Below are positions 31,806-39,094 of a stretch of DNA of 64,000 nucleotides, one piece after another. This DNA comes from Micrococcales bacterium 72-143 (lineage in GTDB: Bacteria > Actinomycetota > Actinomycetes > Actinomycetales > Microbacteriaceae): the NCBI GenBank assembly GCA_001898835.1, contig MKVM01000001.1, forward strand, positions 248,001 to 312,000, written 5' to 3'. The translations under genes were made by a program, and so were the position numbers. The notes beneath the pieces are model-generated. The model was not told the origin of the DNA, searched no databases, and worked only from the letters and a program-made list of their open reading frames with translations. Within the stretch, counting starts at the first letter, position 1. Every line of letters begins with the position of its first letter.

Positions 31806-32392
31806 AGGCCCAGCGGGTTGCTCGTGCACTGATCGACTCGAGGGTCGGTGAGCGGGGTTCCGTCGGGGAAGTCCGGCGGAATCTTGCTGTCATCGGTGAC
31901 CGGGTAGTACTCGTCGTTCAGCGCCTGCCAGTCCTCGGTCGTGAAACTGTCGTCGGTGATCCCGGCCTTTCGCAGGCACTGCAGGATCAGCTTGGTGAAG
32001 TCCTCGTGCCGGGGATTGACATGGGATGCCCCGTAGAGCGCCTCGATGCCGCCGATCGTCTGCGTGGAGCAGGCCTTCTCGGCGTCGACAAGCGTGCCGG
32101 CCAGGTTCGAGTAGACGTTGTAGCCACCGTTGTCCAGAGCCTCCGCCTTGATGCCCGCGTCGGCCAGGCAGTCGATGTAGCGCTGCCGGGTCTCCCGATA
32201 CTCGGCTTCCGTGATCACGTCATCGCTCAGCACCTCGCGCTGGAAGTCGTTCACCGCGTACTGACGTGCCTCCTCGAACTCCGCAGCCCACGGGCTGTGC
32301 GACGGCTCCGGTGCGGTGCACGCGGCAAGACCGAGGGCAAGCGCGCCGACGACCGCGGCCGCGCCCAGGCGTTCCCGTCGATTCGTCACCAT
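31802..32392 (-). CDS. Cassette lipoprotein 1 (tandem paralog)
   Basis: A 196-residue lipoprotein: basic start, hydrophobic helix and lipobox LAAC (Cys about 24), then an acidic soluble domain. Conserved with its upstream neighbour are SPWAAEFE-AR, VLSDDVIT, YIDCL-DAGIKAEALDNG, YNVY-N, DFTKL, ECLRK-like QCLRK, DPRV--C and the identical end NPLGL. Four shared cysteines in the mature domain (in YIDCL, KACS, QCLRK and DQC) could form two disulfides. The function is unknown; position suggests a substrate-binding, accessory or immunity protein for the exporter. Base composition looks lower in GC than the core genes. The start is ATG 32392, with GTG one codon in as the alternative. Confidence 0.75.
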   Translation of the reverse strand: MVTNRRERLGAAAVVGALALGLAACTAPEPSHSPWAAEFEEARQYAVNDFQREVLSDDVITEAEYRETRQRYIDCLADAGIKAEALDNGGYNVYSNLAGTLVDAEKACSTQTIGGIEALYGASHVNPRHEDFTKLILQCLRKAGITDDSFTTEDWQALNDEYYPVTDDSKIPPDFPDGTPLTDPRVDQCTSNPLGL

Positions 32393-32430
32393 CCGACGAG
32401 GGTACTCCGCGCGGGTGGTGACCCAAGGGG

Positions 32431-32465
32431 CGCCCAGCCCAGTCGTTCGCTCACAGGCCCAGCGG
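32431..32465. repeat. Direct repeat marking tandem duplication of the lipoprotein gene
   Basis: The 35 bases here match 31782-31816 at 34 of 35 positions. At the other copy they span the end of lipoprotein 1 and the first 24 bases of the adaptor gene (GTGAGCGAACGACTG onwards). Here they follow the lipoprotein 2 stop with no adaptor gene attached, so they are a relic. It shows that the duplicated unit ran from the lipoprotein gene into the 5' end of the adaptor. Confidence 0.85.
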
Positions 32466-33065
32466 ATTCGTGGAGCACTCCTGAACGCGCGGGTCATTGA
32501 TCGGGGTTCCGCCCGGAAGCAGCGGAACCGGCCCGGCCGTCCCTGGATTTGCCTCGGAGCCGTCGCCCATCACTGCGGCGAACTCGTAGATGAGCTCCTG
32601 CCAGTCCGCCCCCGTGAAGGTGTCGTCGACGAAGCCACCCTTCCTCAGGCACTCCAGCATCAGCTTCGTGAAATCCTGATTCTGGGGGTTGTAGCGGATG
32701 GCGTAGTAGAGCGGCTCGATCACCGCGATCGTCTCAGCTGAGCAGGTGCGTTCAGCCTCCTCCTGTTTGGCCGACATGTTCGTGTAGACGTTGTAGTTGC
32801 CGTTGTCCAACGCCTCCGCCTTGATGCCCGCGTCCCCGAGGCAGTCGATGTAGTGCTGCCGGACCTCCCGGAACTCCTCGTCCGTGATGACGTCATCGCT
32901 CAAGACGTCGTGCAGGAAGTCGGTCACGGCCTCCTGACGCGCGTGCTCGAACTCTGCGGCCCACGGGCTATCCGAGTGGGACTCTTCAGCGCAACCGGCT
33001 AGTGCGGCCGCTAACGCCCCAATGACGACCACGCCGCCCATACGAGCCGAGCGGGACACGGACAT
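32451..33065 (-). CDS. Cassette lipoprotein 2 (tandem paralog)
   Basis: A 204-residue lipoprotein with lipobox LAGC (Cys about 25), paralogous along its whole mature length to lipoprotein 1 (by eye about half identical) with the same cysteine pattern and NPLGL end. It differs by an extra Gly/Pro-rich stretch of about eight residues near the C-terminus. I placed the start at ATG 33065; a TTG three codons upstream is possible. It follows the small secreted protein by ten bases. Two 60-base rows inside it count to 53% and 57% GC, against 70% in a sampled carB row, hinting at foreign origin. Confidence 0.75.
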   Translation of the reverse strand: MSVSRSARMGGVVVIGALAAALAGCAEESHSDSPWAAEFEHARQEAVTDFLHDVLSDDVITDEEFREVRQHYIDCLGDAGIKAEALDNGNYNVYTNMSAKQEEAERTCSAETIAVIEPLYYAIRYNPQNQDFTKLMLECLRKGGFVDDTFTGADWQELIYEFAAVMGDGSEANPGTAGPVPLLPGGTPINDPRVQECSTNPLGL

Positions 33066-33075
33066 GGCGGTCAAT

Positions 33076-33414
33076 CTAGCTTGTCTGGATGTAGTTCACC
33101 TTGTGGAATCGCCCGCTCGGCAGGTAGGCGTTGGATGCCTGTGAAGTGAGCGTGATCCACGGTGCGTAGGTGTGGCCGACCGGCGAGTTGGTGTTGTCGG
33201 TGTAGTACCAGTCTTTGACCGCCCTGATCTTCGACTCGCCGGTGCAGTTCGCCGTCACCTTCGCTTGGCCGAGCGCGGGCGAATCGGTCGACAGATACGG
33301 CCCGGTGCAGACGGCCTGGGCGGGTGCCGCGATGACGAAGGTCATCGGGATGGCCAGCGCGACCGCGACGGCCGCGCTCAGTGATGCTCGAGTCTTCCGA
33401 GCGACGTGTTCCAT
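33076..33414 (-). CDS. Small secreted protein heading the export cassette
   Basis: A 112-residue precursor. Residues 1-34 form a Sec signal peptide (basic MEHVARKTRAS, hydrophobic core, AQA cleavage site), leaving about 78 mature residues. These have two cysteines (positions 36 and 58 of the precursor, possibly one disulfide) and are rich in Tyr, Thr, Ser and Asn, as in a small beta-rich extracellular protein. I do not recognise the family. It lacks the cysteine-free, His/Tyr-rich pattern of lactococcin 972. As first gene of the cassette it could be the exported or signalling peptide, a bacteriocin-like product, or a sensor. ATG 33414 gives the clean signal peptide. Confidence 0.7.
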   Translation of the reverse strand: MEHVARKTRASLSAAVAVALAIPMTFVIAAPAQAVCTGPYLSTDSPALGQAKVTANCTGESKIRAVKDWYYTDNTNSPVGHTYAPWITLTSQASNAYLPSGRFHKVNYIQTS

Positions 33415-33548
33415 GATTCCGCTACTGATTGAGATGGACTTTCACTCGGGTTGACGACACGCTATGCCCAACAAGAGGTTTTGTCTACAGTCAAAGTGAA
33501 TTTCCTCAAATTCGATGGAGCGAGCCGAACCAGCGGCATCGTCGCACC
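33415..33548 (-). promoter_or_regulatory. AT-rich leader and probable promoter region of the export cassette
   Basis: The rows 33421-33480 and 33481-33540 count to 50% and 48% GC, far below the surroundings. On the minus strand the region contains TTTGACT, TAGACA and, nearer the gene, GGGCATAGCG, so a promoter is likely, but no pair with ideal spacing stands out. No open frame with family similarity lies here. The rest of the gene-free stretch up to 33779 holds two repeat units (33556-33593 and 33658-33710) and a purine-rich run; I see nothing else in it. Confidence 0.5.
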
Positions 33549-33555
33549 CCTGCCG

Positions 33556-33593
33556 CCGGTCGAGTGCCGCGCGGAGCGCGGTGTATCGAGGCC
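33556..33593. repeat. Palindromic repeat unit, aroB side, copy 1
   Basis: CCGGTCGAGTGCCGCGCGGA followed by GCGCGGTGTATCGAGGCC. The inner CCGCGC-GGA-GCGCGG is a perfect 6-bp hairpin, with GGTCGAG/ATCGAGGCC outer arms. It matches the unit at 29020-29055, so near-identical elements bracket the six-gene export cassette. Confidence 0.65.
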
Positions 33594-33657
33594 CCTGTCG
33601 CGCGGCACGGAGGTGGGAGTGCACGCCCTCGCGCCATCCGTGGTGGCGGGGGTGATT

Positions 33658-33710
33658 GCGACAAGCTCAACCCGCGGAGAGGGGCGCTGCGCGGCTACTC
33701 AACCCGCGGA
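33658..33710. repeat. Palindromic repeat unit, aroB side, copy 2, with internal direct repeat
   Basis: GCGACAAGCTCAACCCGCGG ... GCGCTGCGCGGCTACTCAACCCGCGG. CTCAACCCGCGGA occurs twice, 33 bases apart (33666-33678 and 33699-33711). The arm GCGCTGCGCGGCTACTCAACC parallels GCGCCTGCGGCGCTACTCGACC of the aroQ-side cluster at 27580-27684, so both ends of the whole accessory block carry the same kind of element. Confidence 0.6.
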
Positions 33711-33779
33711 AGGTGGGGCGGAGGAGGCGGAAGTGGGGCGGAAGGGGGCCGCCAGGGGCGGGAGGACCCGGAGGAGGGG

Positions 33780-34862
33780 TCAGCTGGCGATCTCCTGGTA
33801 CGCCGAGAACAGCAGCGACTCGTCGGGCCCCTGCAGGGTGGTCGGCCGCCCGATGTCGTCGAGCACGATGAAGCGCAGGAGCGAGCCGCGCGCCTTCTTG
33901 TCGCGGCGCATGGTCGCCAGCAGCGTCGGCCAGCGTCCGGCGGGGTACGTGGTCGGCAGGTCGAGCGAGTCGAGAATGCGGCGGTGGCGGTCGACCGCCT
34001 CGTCGGACAGGTGCCGGGTGAGCCGCGACAGCTCCGCCGCGAACATCATCCCGATCGAGATCGCCGCACCGTGGCGCCAGCGGTAGCGTTCCGCGTGCTC
34101 GATCGCATGCCCGAGGGTGTGACCGTAGTTGAGGATCTCGCGCAGACCCTGCTCGGTGAAGTCCTCCCCCACCACCCGGGCCTTCATGGCGATCGCGAGC
34201 TCGACGGCGCGCCGGAACTCGGGAGTCGTCGGGTCGGTCGCGCGCTCCGGATCCGCCTCGACGAGCTCGAGGATCTCCGGTTCCGCGATGAAGCCGGCCT
34301 TCACGACCTCCGCGTAGCCGGCGAGGATCTCGTTGCGCGGCAGCGTGTCGAGGAGCGCGAGGTCGCAGAGCACCGCGCGCGGCGCCCAGAAGGCCCCCAC
34401 GAGGTTCTTGCCCTCCGCCGTGTTGATGCCCGTCTTGCCGCCGACCGCCGCGTCGACCATGCCGAGCACGGTCGTCGGAACCTGCACGAGCGCGATGCCG
34501 CGCAGCCAGGTCGCGGCGACGAAGCCGGCGAGATCCGTCGTGGCCCCGCCGCCGAGACCCACGATGACGTCGCTGCGGGTGAAGTCGGTCTGGCCGAGGA
34601 TCTGCCAGCAGAACGCGGCGACCTCGACGCGCTTGGCGCCCTCGGCATCCGGCACCTCCGCGAGCAGCACCTGGCGGTCGCCGAGCTGCTCGCGCAGCGC
34701 CTCGGCGCGCGCGGCGAGAGCCGGCGCGTGCACGATGAGCACCTTCTCGGCGCGCGGCGGGAGCAGCTCGCCGAGCGAGTCGAGAATGCCGCGGCCCACG
34801 TGCACCGCGTAGTCCTTCATGCCGTCGGTGCCCGCGACGGGGATGACCGTCGTCTCGCTCAT
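33780..34862 (-). CDS. aroB: 3-dehydroquinate synthase
   Basis: Second shikimate-pathway step, cyclising DAHP with NAD and a divalent metal. The 360-residue protein has VGLGGGATTDLAGFVAATWLRG (NAD loop), VPTTVLGMVDAAVGGKTGIN and the metal-binding Glu and His in AGYAEVVKAGF, NYGHTLGHAIE and WRHGAAISIG. The ATG at 34862 overlaps the aroK stop as ATGA. It ends the aroE-C-K-B run. The partner aroQ is displaced about 6 kb by the accessory block, although the shared order elsewhere is aroB-aroQ. Confidence 0.97.
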   Translation of the reverse strand: MSETTVIPVAGTDGMKDYAVHVGRGILDSLGELLPPRAEKVLIVHAPALAARAEALREQLGDRQVLLAEVPDAEGAKRVEVAAFCWQILGQTDFTRSDVIVGLGGGATTDLAGFVAATWLRGIALVQVPTTVLGMVDAAVGGKTGINTAEGKNLVGAFWAPRAVLCDLALLDTLPRNEILAGYAEVVKAGFIAEPEILELVEADPERATDPTTPEFRRAVELAIAMKARVVGEDFTEQGLREILNYGHTLGHAIEHAERYRWRHGAAISIGMMFAAELSRLTRHLSDEAVDRHRRILDSLDLPTTYPAGRWPTLLATMRRDKKARGSLLRFIVLDDIGRPTTLQGPDESLLFSAYQEIAS

Positions 34863-35371
34863 CGCCGCTCCAGTCCCGTGCGCTCGATCCAGGTCACGAC
34901 GTCCTCCGCAATCTTGTCGATCGGCAGTCGCGAGGTGTCGAAGCTGACGTTCGCGAGCCCCTCGTACACGCTGCGGCGGGCGTCGTAGATCCGCTGCCAT
35001 TCGCCCACGCCGTCGCGGACGAGCGGACGACGTCCGTCGCCGAGCCGCGCCGCGACCGCATCGGCCGTGATCCGGAGGTAGACGACGGGCAGGTCCGCCA
35101 GGGCCTCGCGTGTGCTCTCGTCGAGCACCGCTCCCCCGCCGAGGGAGACGATGCCCGCACCGCCCAGCGCCTCGCGCACGACGTCGCGCTCGAGCGCGCG
35201 GAAGTGCGGCTCGCCGTGCGCGTCGAAGATGTCCGCGATCGGTCCGTGCTCGGCGACGATCACCTTGTCGGTGTCCACGAACGGCACGCCGAGCGCGCGG
35301 GCGACGCGCTTGCCGACGCGTGTCTTGCCGGCGCCCATGGGGCCGATGAAGACGGCGAGCGGGCCCGTCAT
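34859..35371 (-). CDS. aroK: Shikimate kinase
   Basis: Phosphorylates shikimate with ATP. It has 170 residues with P-loop [13 protein letters not shown] (about residues 8-20), the shikimate site FVDTDKVI and [20 protein letters not shown] and the lid Arg in [12 protein letters not shown] at 35371, overlapping aroC upstream and aroB downstream by four bases each, a tightly coupled shikimate-to-chorismate unit. Confidence 0.97.
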   Translation of the reverse strand: MTGPLAVFIGPMGAGKTRVGKRVARALGVPFVDTDKVIVAEHGPIADIFDAHGEPHFRALERDVVREALGGAGIVSLGGGAVLDESTREALADLPVVYLRITADAVAARLGDGRRPLVRDGVGEWQRIYDARRSVYEGLANVSFDTSRLPIDKIAEDVVTWIERTGLERR

Positions 35372-36567
35372 GCCGGCGCGGATGCGGTGCGCAGCGCATC
35401 CGGGATGGCGGCGAGGTACGCCTCGAGGTTACGCCTGGTCTCTCCGACCGAGTCGCCGCCGAACTTCTCGATCACCGCGTTCGCGAGCACGAGCGCCACC
35501 ATGGCCTCCGCCACGACGCCGGTCGGCGTGACGGCGCAGACGTCGGAGCGCTGGTGGTGCGCCCGGGCGGCCTCCCCGGTGGCGACGTCGACCGTGCGGA
35601 GCGCGTGCGGGACGGTCGAGATCGGCTTCATGCCCGCGCGGACGCGCAGCACCTCGCCCGTCGACATGCCGCCCTCCGTGCCGCCCGCGCGATCGGTCTC
35701 GCGGACGATGCGGCCCTCGCCGGGGAACATCTCGTCGTGCGCTCGCGAGCCGGGACGCCGCGTGGTCTCGAAGCCGTCGCCGACCTCGACGCCCTTCACC
35801 GCCTGGATGCTCATGAGCGCCGCCGCCAGCTGCGCGTCGAGGCGCCGGTCCCAGTGCACGTAGCTGCCGAGCCCCGGGGGAACACCGTAGGCGAGCACCT
35901 CGACGACGCCGCCGAGCGTGTCGCCCTCGTCGTGGGCGCGGTCGATGCGGGCCACCATGGCCTCGGAGGTGGCCGGGTCGAAGCAGCGGAGCGCGTCCGC
36001 GTCGAGCGTCTCGATGTCGTCGGGCGTCGGAAGCGGCGCGTCGTCGGGGACTCGCACCGTCTCGATGGAGAGCGTGTGCGAGACGAGGCGGATGCCGAGC
36101 TCGCCCAGGAACGCCCGCGCGACGGCGCCGAGCGCGACGCGCGCCGCGGTCTCCCGGGCGCTCGCCCGCTCGAGCACGTTCCGCGCCTCCGGGAAGTCGT
36201 ACTTCTGCATGCCGACGAGGTCGGCGTGCCCCGGGCGCGGGCGCGTCAGGGCGGCGCCGCGGCCCTTGGGGAGCGTTTCGGGGTCGACCGGGGTCGCCGA
36301 CATGACGTCGACCCACCGCGGCCACTCCGTGTTGCCGATGCGCAGCGCGATCGGGCCGCCCATGGTGCGACCGAAGCGGATGCCGCCCGAGATGGAGAGC
36401 TCGTCCTCCTCGAACTTCTGGCGGGCGCCGCGCCCGTAGCCCAGCTTCCGCCGCTGCAGATCCGCCTGGATCTGCTCGGGAAGGATCGGGACATCGGCCG
36501 GCATCCCCTCGAGGATGGCCACCAGTTCGGGTCCGTGCGACTCACCGGCCGTCAACCAACGCAGCAT
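35368..36567 (-). CDS. aroC: Chorismate synthase
   Basis: Makes chorismate from EPSP with reduced FMN; the product feeds trpE in this window. The 399-residue protein has [21 protein letters not shown] at the start, [35 protein letters not shown] and [21 protein letters not shown]. Start choice is between ATG 36567, the family's usual MLRW start, and ATG 36579, four codons upstream, which overlaps the aroE stop as ATGA. A GGAGG lies only one base before 36567, too close to serve it well, so coupling from aroE may be used. Confidence 0.95.
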   Translation of the reverse strand: MLRWLTAGESHGPELVAILEGMPADVPILPEQIQADLQRRKLGYGRGARQKFEEDELSISGGIRFGRTMGGPIALRIGNTEWPRWVDVMSATPVDPETLPKGRGAALTRPRPGHADLVGMQKYDFPEARNVLERASARETAARVALGAVARAFLGELGIRLVSHTLSIETVRVPDDAPLPTPDDIETLDADALRCFDPATSEAMVARIDRAHDEGDTLGGVVEVLAYGVPPGLGSYVHWDRRLDAQLAAALMSIQAVKGVEVGDGFETTRRPGSRAHDEMFPGEGRIVRETDRAGGTEGGMSTGEVLRVRAGMKPISTVPHALRTVDVATGEAARAHHQRSDVCAVTPTGVVAEAMVALVLANAVIEKFGGDSVGETRRNLEAYLAAIPDALRTASAPA

Positions 36568-36575
36568 GCCTCCGA

Positions 36576-37397
36576 TCATTCCACAGCGGCGCGCATCGCC
36601 TTGATGACCGTCTGCTCGTCGGGCAGCGGGGCCGCGGGGTCTCCGCCGACGAAGATGCGCACCTGGTGGACGGCCTGGTGCAGCAGCATCTCGAGACCGT
36701 GGACCACGGTGCCGCCCGCCGCATCCCAGCGGGCGGCGAGCGGGGTCGGCCAGGGCGCGTACGCCACGTCGAGCAGGGTCTGGCGCGGCTGCAGTGCAGG
36801 AAGGTCGACGGGGAACTCCGCTCCCGGCGGGATCGTGCTCACCACGGCATCCGAGCCCGCGAGGGCGGCATCCGCGTCGGGCCCGAGCGCGACGACCCGC
36901 GAGCCCGCGAAGGTGCCGGATGCGACGACGCGCGCCACGTCGCGCACCGCGACGGTGACCTCCGCCCCGAGCTGCTCGAGGGCCAGCACGGCGCTCTCCG
37001 CGGTCGCGCCCCCGCCGAGCACCGTCGCCTCGGCCGCGGTGCCGCGGCCCGCGCCGGCAAGGGCCGCGACGATGCCGTGCACGTCGGTGTTGAAGGCCCG
37101 CACGGGGCGCCCGCCGGCGAGCAGGATGGTGTTGCCCTGCCGGGTGCGCCGCGCGACCTCGTCCACCTCGGGCACGAGCTCCGCGACCCGGCGCTTGAGG
37201 GGCATCGTGAGCGACAGACCGCGCCACGCGGCCCCGAGGCCGTCCAGGAACCCCGCGAGCCCCGCGTCGTCGACCTCCACGCGCCCGTACTCCCAGTCGA
37301 GCCCCAGCACCGCGTAGGCCGCACGGTGCAGCTCGGGTGACCGGGAGTGCCCGATCGGCGAGCCGAGGACGGCGAGCCGCGTGCCGGGCTCAGGCAC
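36576..37397 (-). CDS. aroE: Shikimate dehydrogenase
   Basis: Reduces 3-dehydroshikimate with NADPH. It is 273 residues. The substrate domain has [19 protein letters not shown] and the catalytic Lys in [10 protein letters not shown], where the family often has a Val; the Asn in GNTILL and the Asp in FNTDVHG complete the site. The nucleotide loop [15 protein letters not shown] departs slightly from the common GAGGA. The GTG at 37397 overlaps the mltG end by eight bases. Confidence 0.95.
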   Translation of the reverse strand: MPEPGTRLAVLGSPIGHSRSPELHRAAYAVLGLDWEYGRVEVDDAGLAGFLDGLGAAWRGLSLTMPLKRRVAELVPEVDEVARRTRQGNTILLAGGRPVRAFNTDVHGIVAALAGAGRGTAAEATVLGGGATAESAVLALEQLGAEVTVAVRDVARVVASGTFAGSRVVALGPDADAALAGSDAVVSTIPPGAEFPVDLPALQPRQTLLDVAYAPWPTPLAARWDAAGGTVVHGLEMLLHQAVHQVRIFVGGDPAAPLPDEQTVIKAMRAAVE

Positions 37398-38631
37398 AGT
37401 AGGCGGCGTTCTCGTCGCTCTCCTTGCACCAGGAGTACAGCTGCTTGGCGGCCTTCTCGTGCTCGGCGAGCGTGTTCGAGAACACGGTCTCCCCCGTCTT
37501 GAGGTTGACGGTCACGAAGTAGAGCCAGGTGCCGTCGGCAGGGTGAACGGCCGCGTTGATGGCGTCCGCACCAGGCAGTCCGATCGGACCGATCGGCAGG
37601 CCGGGATTCGCGTAGGTGTTGTACGGGTTCGACGCGTCGGCGCGCTGCTCCGGCGAGGTCCAGACGCTCGAGGTGTCGCTCACGCCGTAGTGAACCGTCG
37701 CATCCGACTGCAGGTTCATGCCGCGGTCGAGGCGGTTCAGGAAGACGCGCGCGATCTTCGGCATGTCCTCGAGCTTCGGGCCCGACTCGCGCTGCACGAT
37801 CGACGCCATCGTGAGCACCGTGAAACGGTTCTCGGGCGCGACGCCCGCGGCGTCGAGCGTCGCGAACATCTGGTCGACGAGCATCTTGATCGCGTCGTGG
37901 GCCGTGATGCCCGGATCGAACTGGTACGTCGCGGGGAACAGCCAGCCCTCGATGCTCGGGGAGTTCGCGGGGATGCCGAACTGCGTGAAGTTCGCGGCCT
38001 CCGCCTGGAGCTCCTCGAGCGGCAGCTGGGTCGCGGACGAGATGAGCTCGAGTGCGCTCGACGCGCGCACGCCCTCGGGGATCGTCACCCGGTTGATGAT
38101 CTTGTTCGCGGGGTCCTGGAGGGCCTTGAGCGCCGCCTCCGCGCTCATCTCCTTCTGCAGTCGATAGTTGCCGGGCTCGAAGGTGATGCTGGAGTCGGCG
38201 AGGAGGAGCGCGTAGAAGGCCTCGAAGGTCTTCGTCACGCCCGCCTTCTCGAGCTTCCTCGCGACGTCGGCGCCGATGTCGCCCGACTCGATGACGATCG
38301 TCACCTCCTCGCCGGTGCCCTCGCCGGGGTAGTCGTTCGGCGGTGCGATGCCGAGGAGGTCCTGGATCTTCTCGCTGTAGTTGCTCCACACGTAGACGCC
38401 GCCCGCGGTGACGAGACCGAGCACGACGACGACCGCGATGATCCAGCCCCACGGACCGCGTCCACGACGCCGCTTGCGGGGCCGCGCGGCACCGCCCGAG
38501 CCCTCACGCGCGGCGCGACGGGACAGCGGTGCGGCTTCGCCACCGGTCGCGACCGGGTCGGGCGACGAAGCGGTCGACGGGGAGAGTGATCCCGGGCCGA
38601 AGATGTCGTCCCAGCTCGGTTCAGAGGCCAC
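37390..38631 (-). CDS. mltG: Endolytic murein transglycosylase MltG (YceG-like)
   Basis: Membrane-bound lytic transglycosylase thought to cut nascent glycan strands and end their growth. The 413-residue protein has a disordered basic cytoplasmic tail (1-60), one helix (about 62-84, WGWIIAVVVVLGLVTAGGVYV) and an extracellular YceG domain. The domain carries EGWLFPATYQF, SIVQRESG (catalytic Glu region), RVFLNRL and NTYANPGLPIGPIG. The GTG at 38631 lies inside the end of ruvX (11-base overlap). The alaS-ruvX-mltG-aroE order is widely conserved in actinobacteria. Confidence 0.95.
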   Translation of the reverse strand: MASEPSWDDIFGPGSLSPSTASSPDPVATGGEAAPLSRRAAREGSGGAARPRKRRRGRGPWGWIIAVVVVLGLVTAGGVYVWSNYSEKIQDLLGIAPPNDYPGEGTGEEVTIVIESGDIGADVARKLEKAGVTKTFEAFYALLLADSSITFEPGNYRLQKEMSAEAALKALQDPANKIINRVTIPEGVRASSALELISSATQLPLEELQAEAANFTQFGIPANSPSIEGWLFPATYQFDPGITAHDAIKMLVDQMFATLDAAGVAPENRFTVLTMASIVQRESGPKLEDMPKIARVFLNRLDRGMNLQSDATVHYGVSDTSSVWTSPEQRADASNPYNTYANPGLPIGPIGLPGADAINAAVHPADGTWLYFVTVNLKTGETVFSNTLAEHEKAAKQLYSWCKESDENAAYCA

Positions 38632-39094
38632 GTTCAGGATCTTTCGTGCGGGGGACGAGGGATCCGGGGGGACGATCCGCCATCCGCTCGGAGTCGAGGG
38701 CGTTCTGGAGGATGATAACAGCGGCCACCTGATCGACGACCGAGCGCGAGCCCTTCGCGCGCCGACCGCCGGCCTGGAGCTGCCTGTACGCGGTGACCGT
38801 GCTCAGGCGCTCGTCGACGAGCCGCACCGGCAGCTCGGATGCCGCGGCCAGCTCGCCGGCGAGCTCGCGCGCATCCGCCGTGGACGGGGTGTCGGCACCG
38901 CTGAGCGAGAGCGGAAGGCCCACGACGACCTCGATGGCATCGAGCTCGGACGCGTGCGCGAGCACGGCGCGGACCGTGCCTTCGTCGCGGGCGAGGGTCT
39001 CGATCGGCGTCGCGAGGAGCCCGTCCGGATCGCAGCGCGCGACGCCCACCCGCGCCCGCCCGACGTCGACGCCGATGCGGACCCCGCGGCGCAT
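38621..39094 (-). CDS. ruvX: RuvX/YqgF-type pre-16S rRNA nuclease
   Basis: RNase H-fold nuclease that trims the 16S rRNA precursor and was once thought a Holliday-junction resolvase. It is 157 residues with the acidic first strand RIGVDVGRARVGVARCD, VVGLPLSLSG, VRLVDERLSTVTAY and the final Asp in SVVDQVAAVIILQ. The start overlaps the alaS stop by one base (TGATG). It is longer than usual at the C-terminus by about ten residues, where it overlaps mltG. Confidence 0.95.
   Translation of the reverse strand: MRRGVRIGVDVGRARVGVARCDPDGLLATPIETLARDEGTVRAVLAHASELDAIEVVVGLPLSLSGADTPSTADARELAGELAAASELPVRLVDERLSTVTAYRQLQAGGRRAKGSRSVVDQVAAVIILQNALDSERMADRPPGSLVPRTKDPERGL

Noticed and set aside
33076-33414. 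Assignment of the small secreted protein to the lactococcin 972 bacteriocin family
   Set aside because: Size and signal fit, and an ABC exporter is nearby, but the mature sequence has two cysteines and lacks the Gly-Trp/His-Tyr pattern. The adaptor set also differs from the large membrane protein usual for that family.
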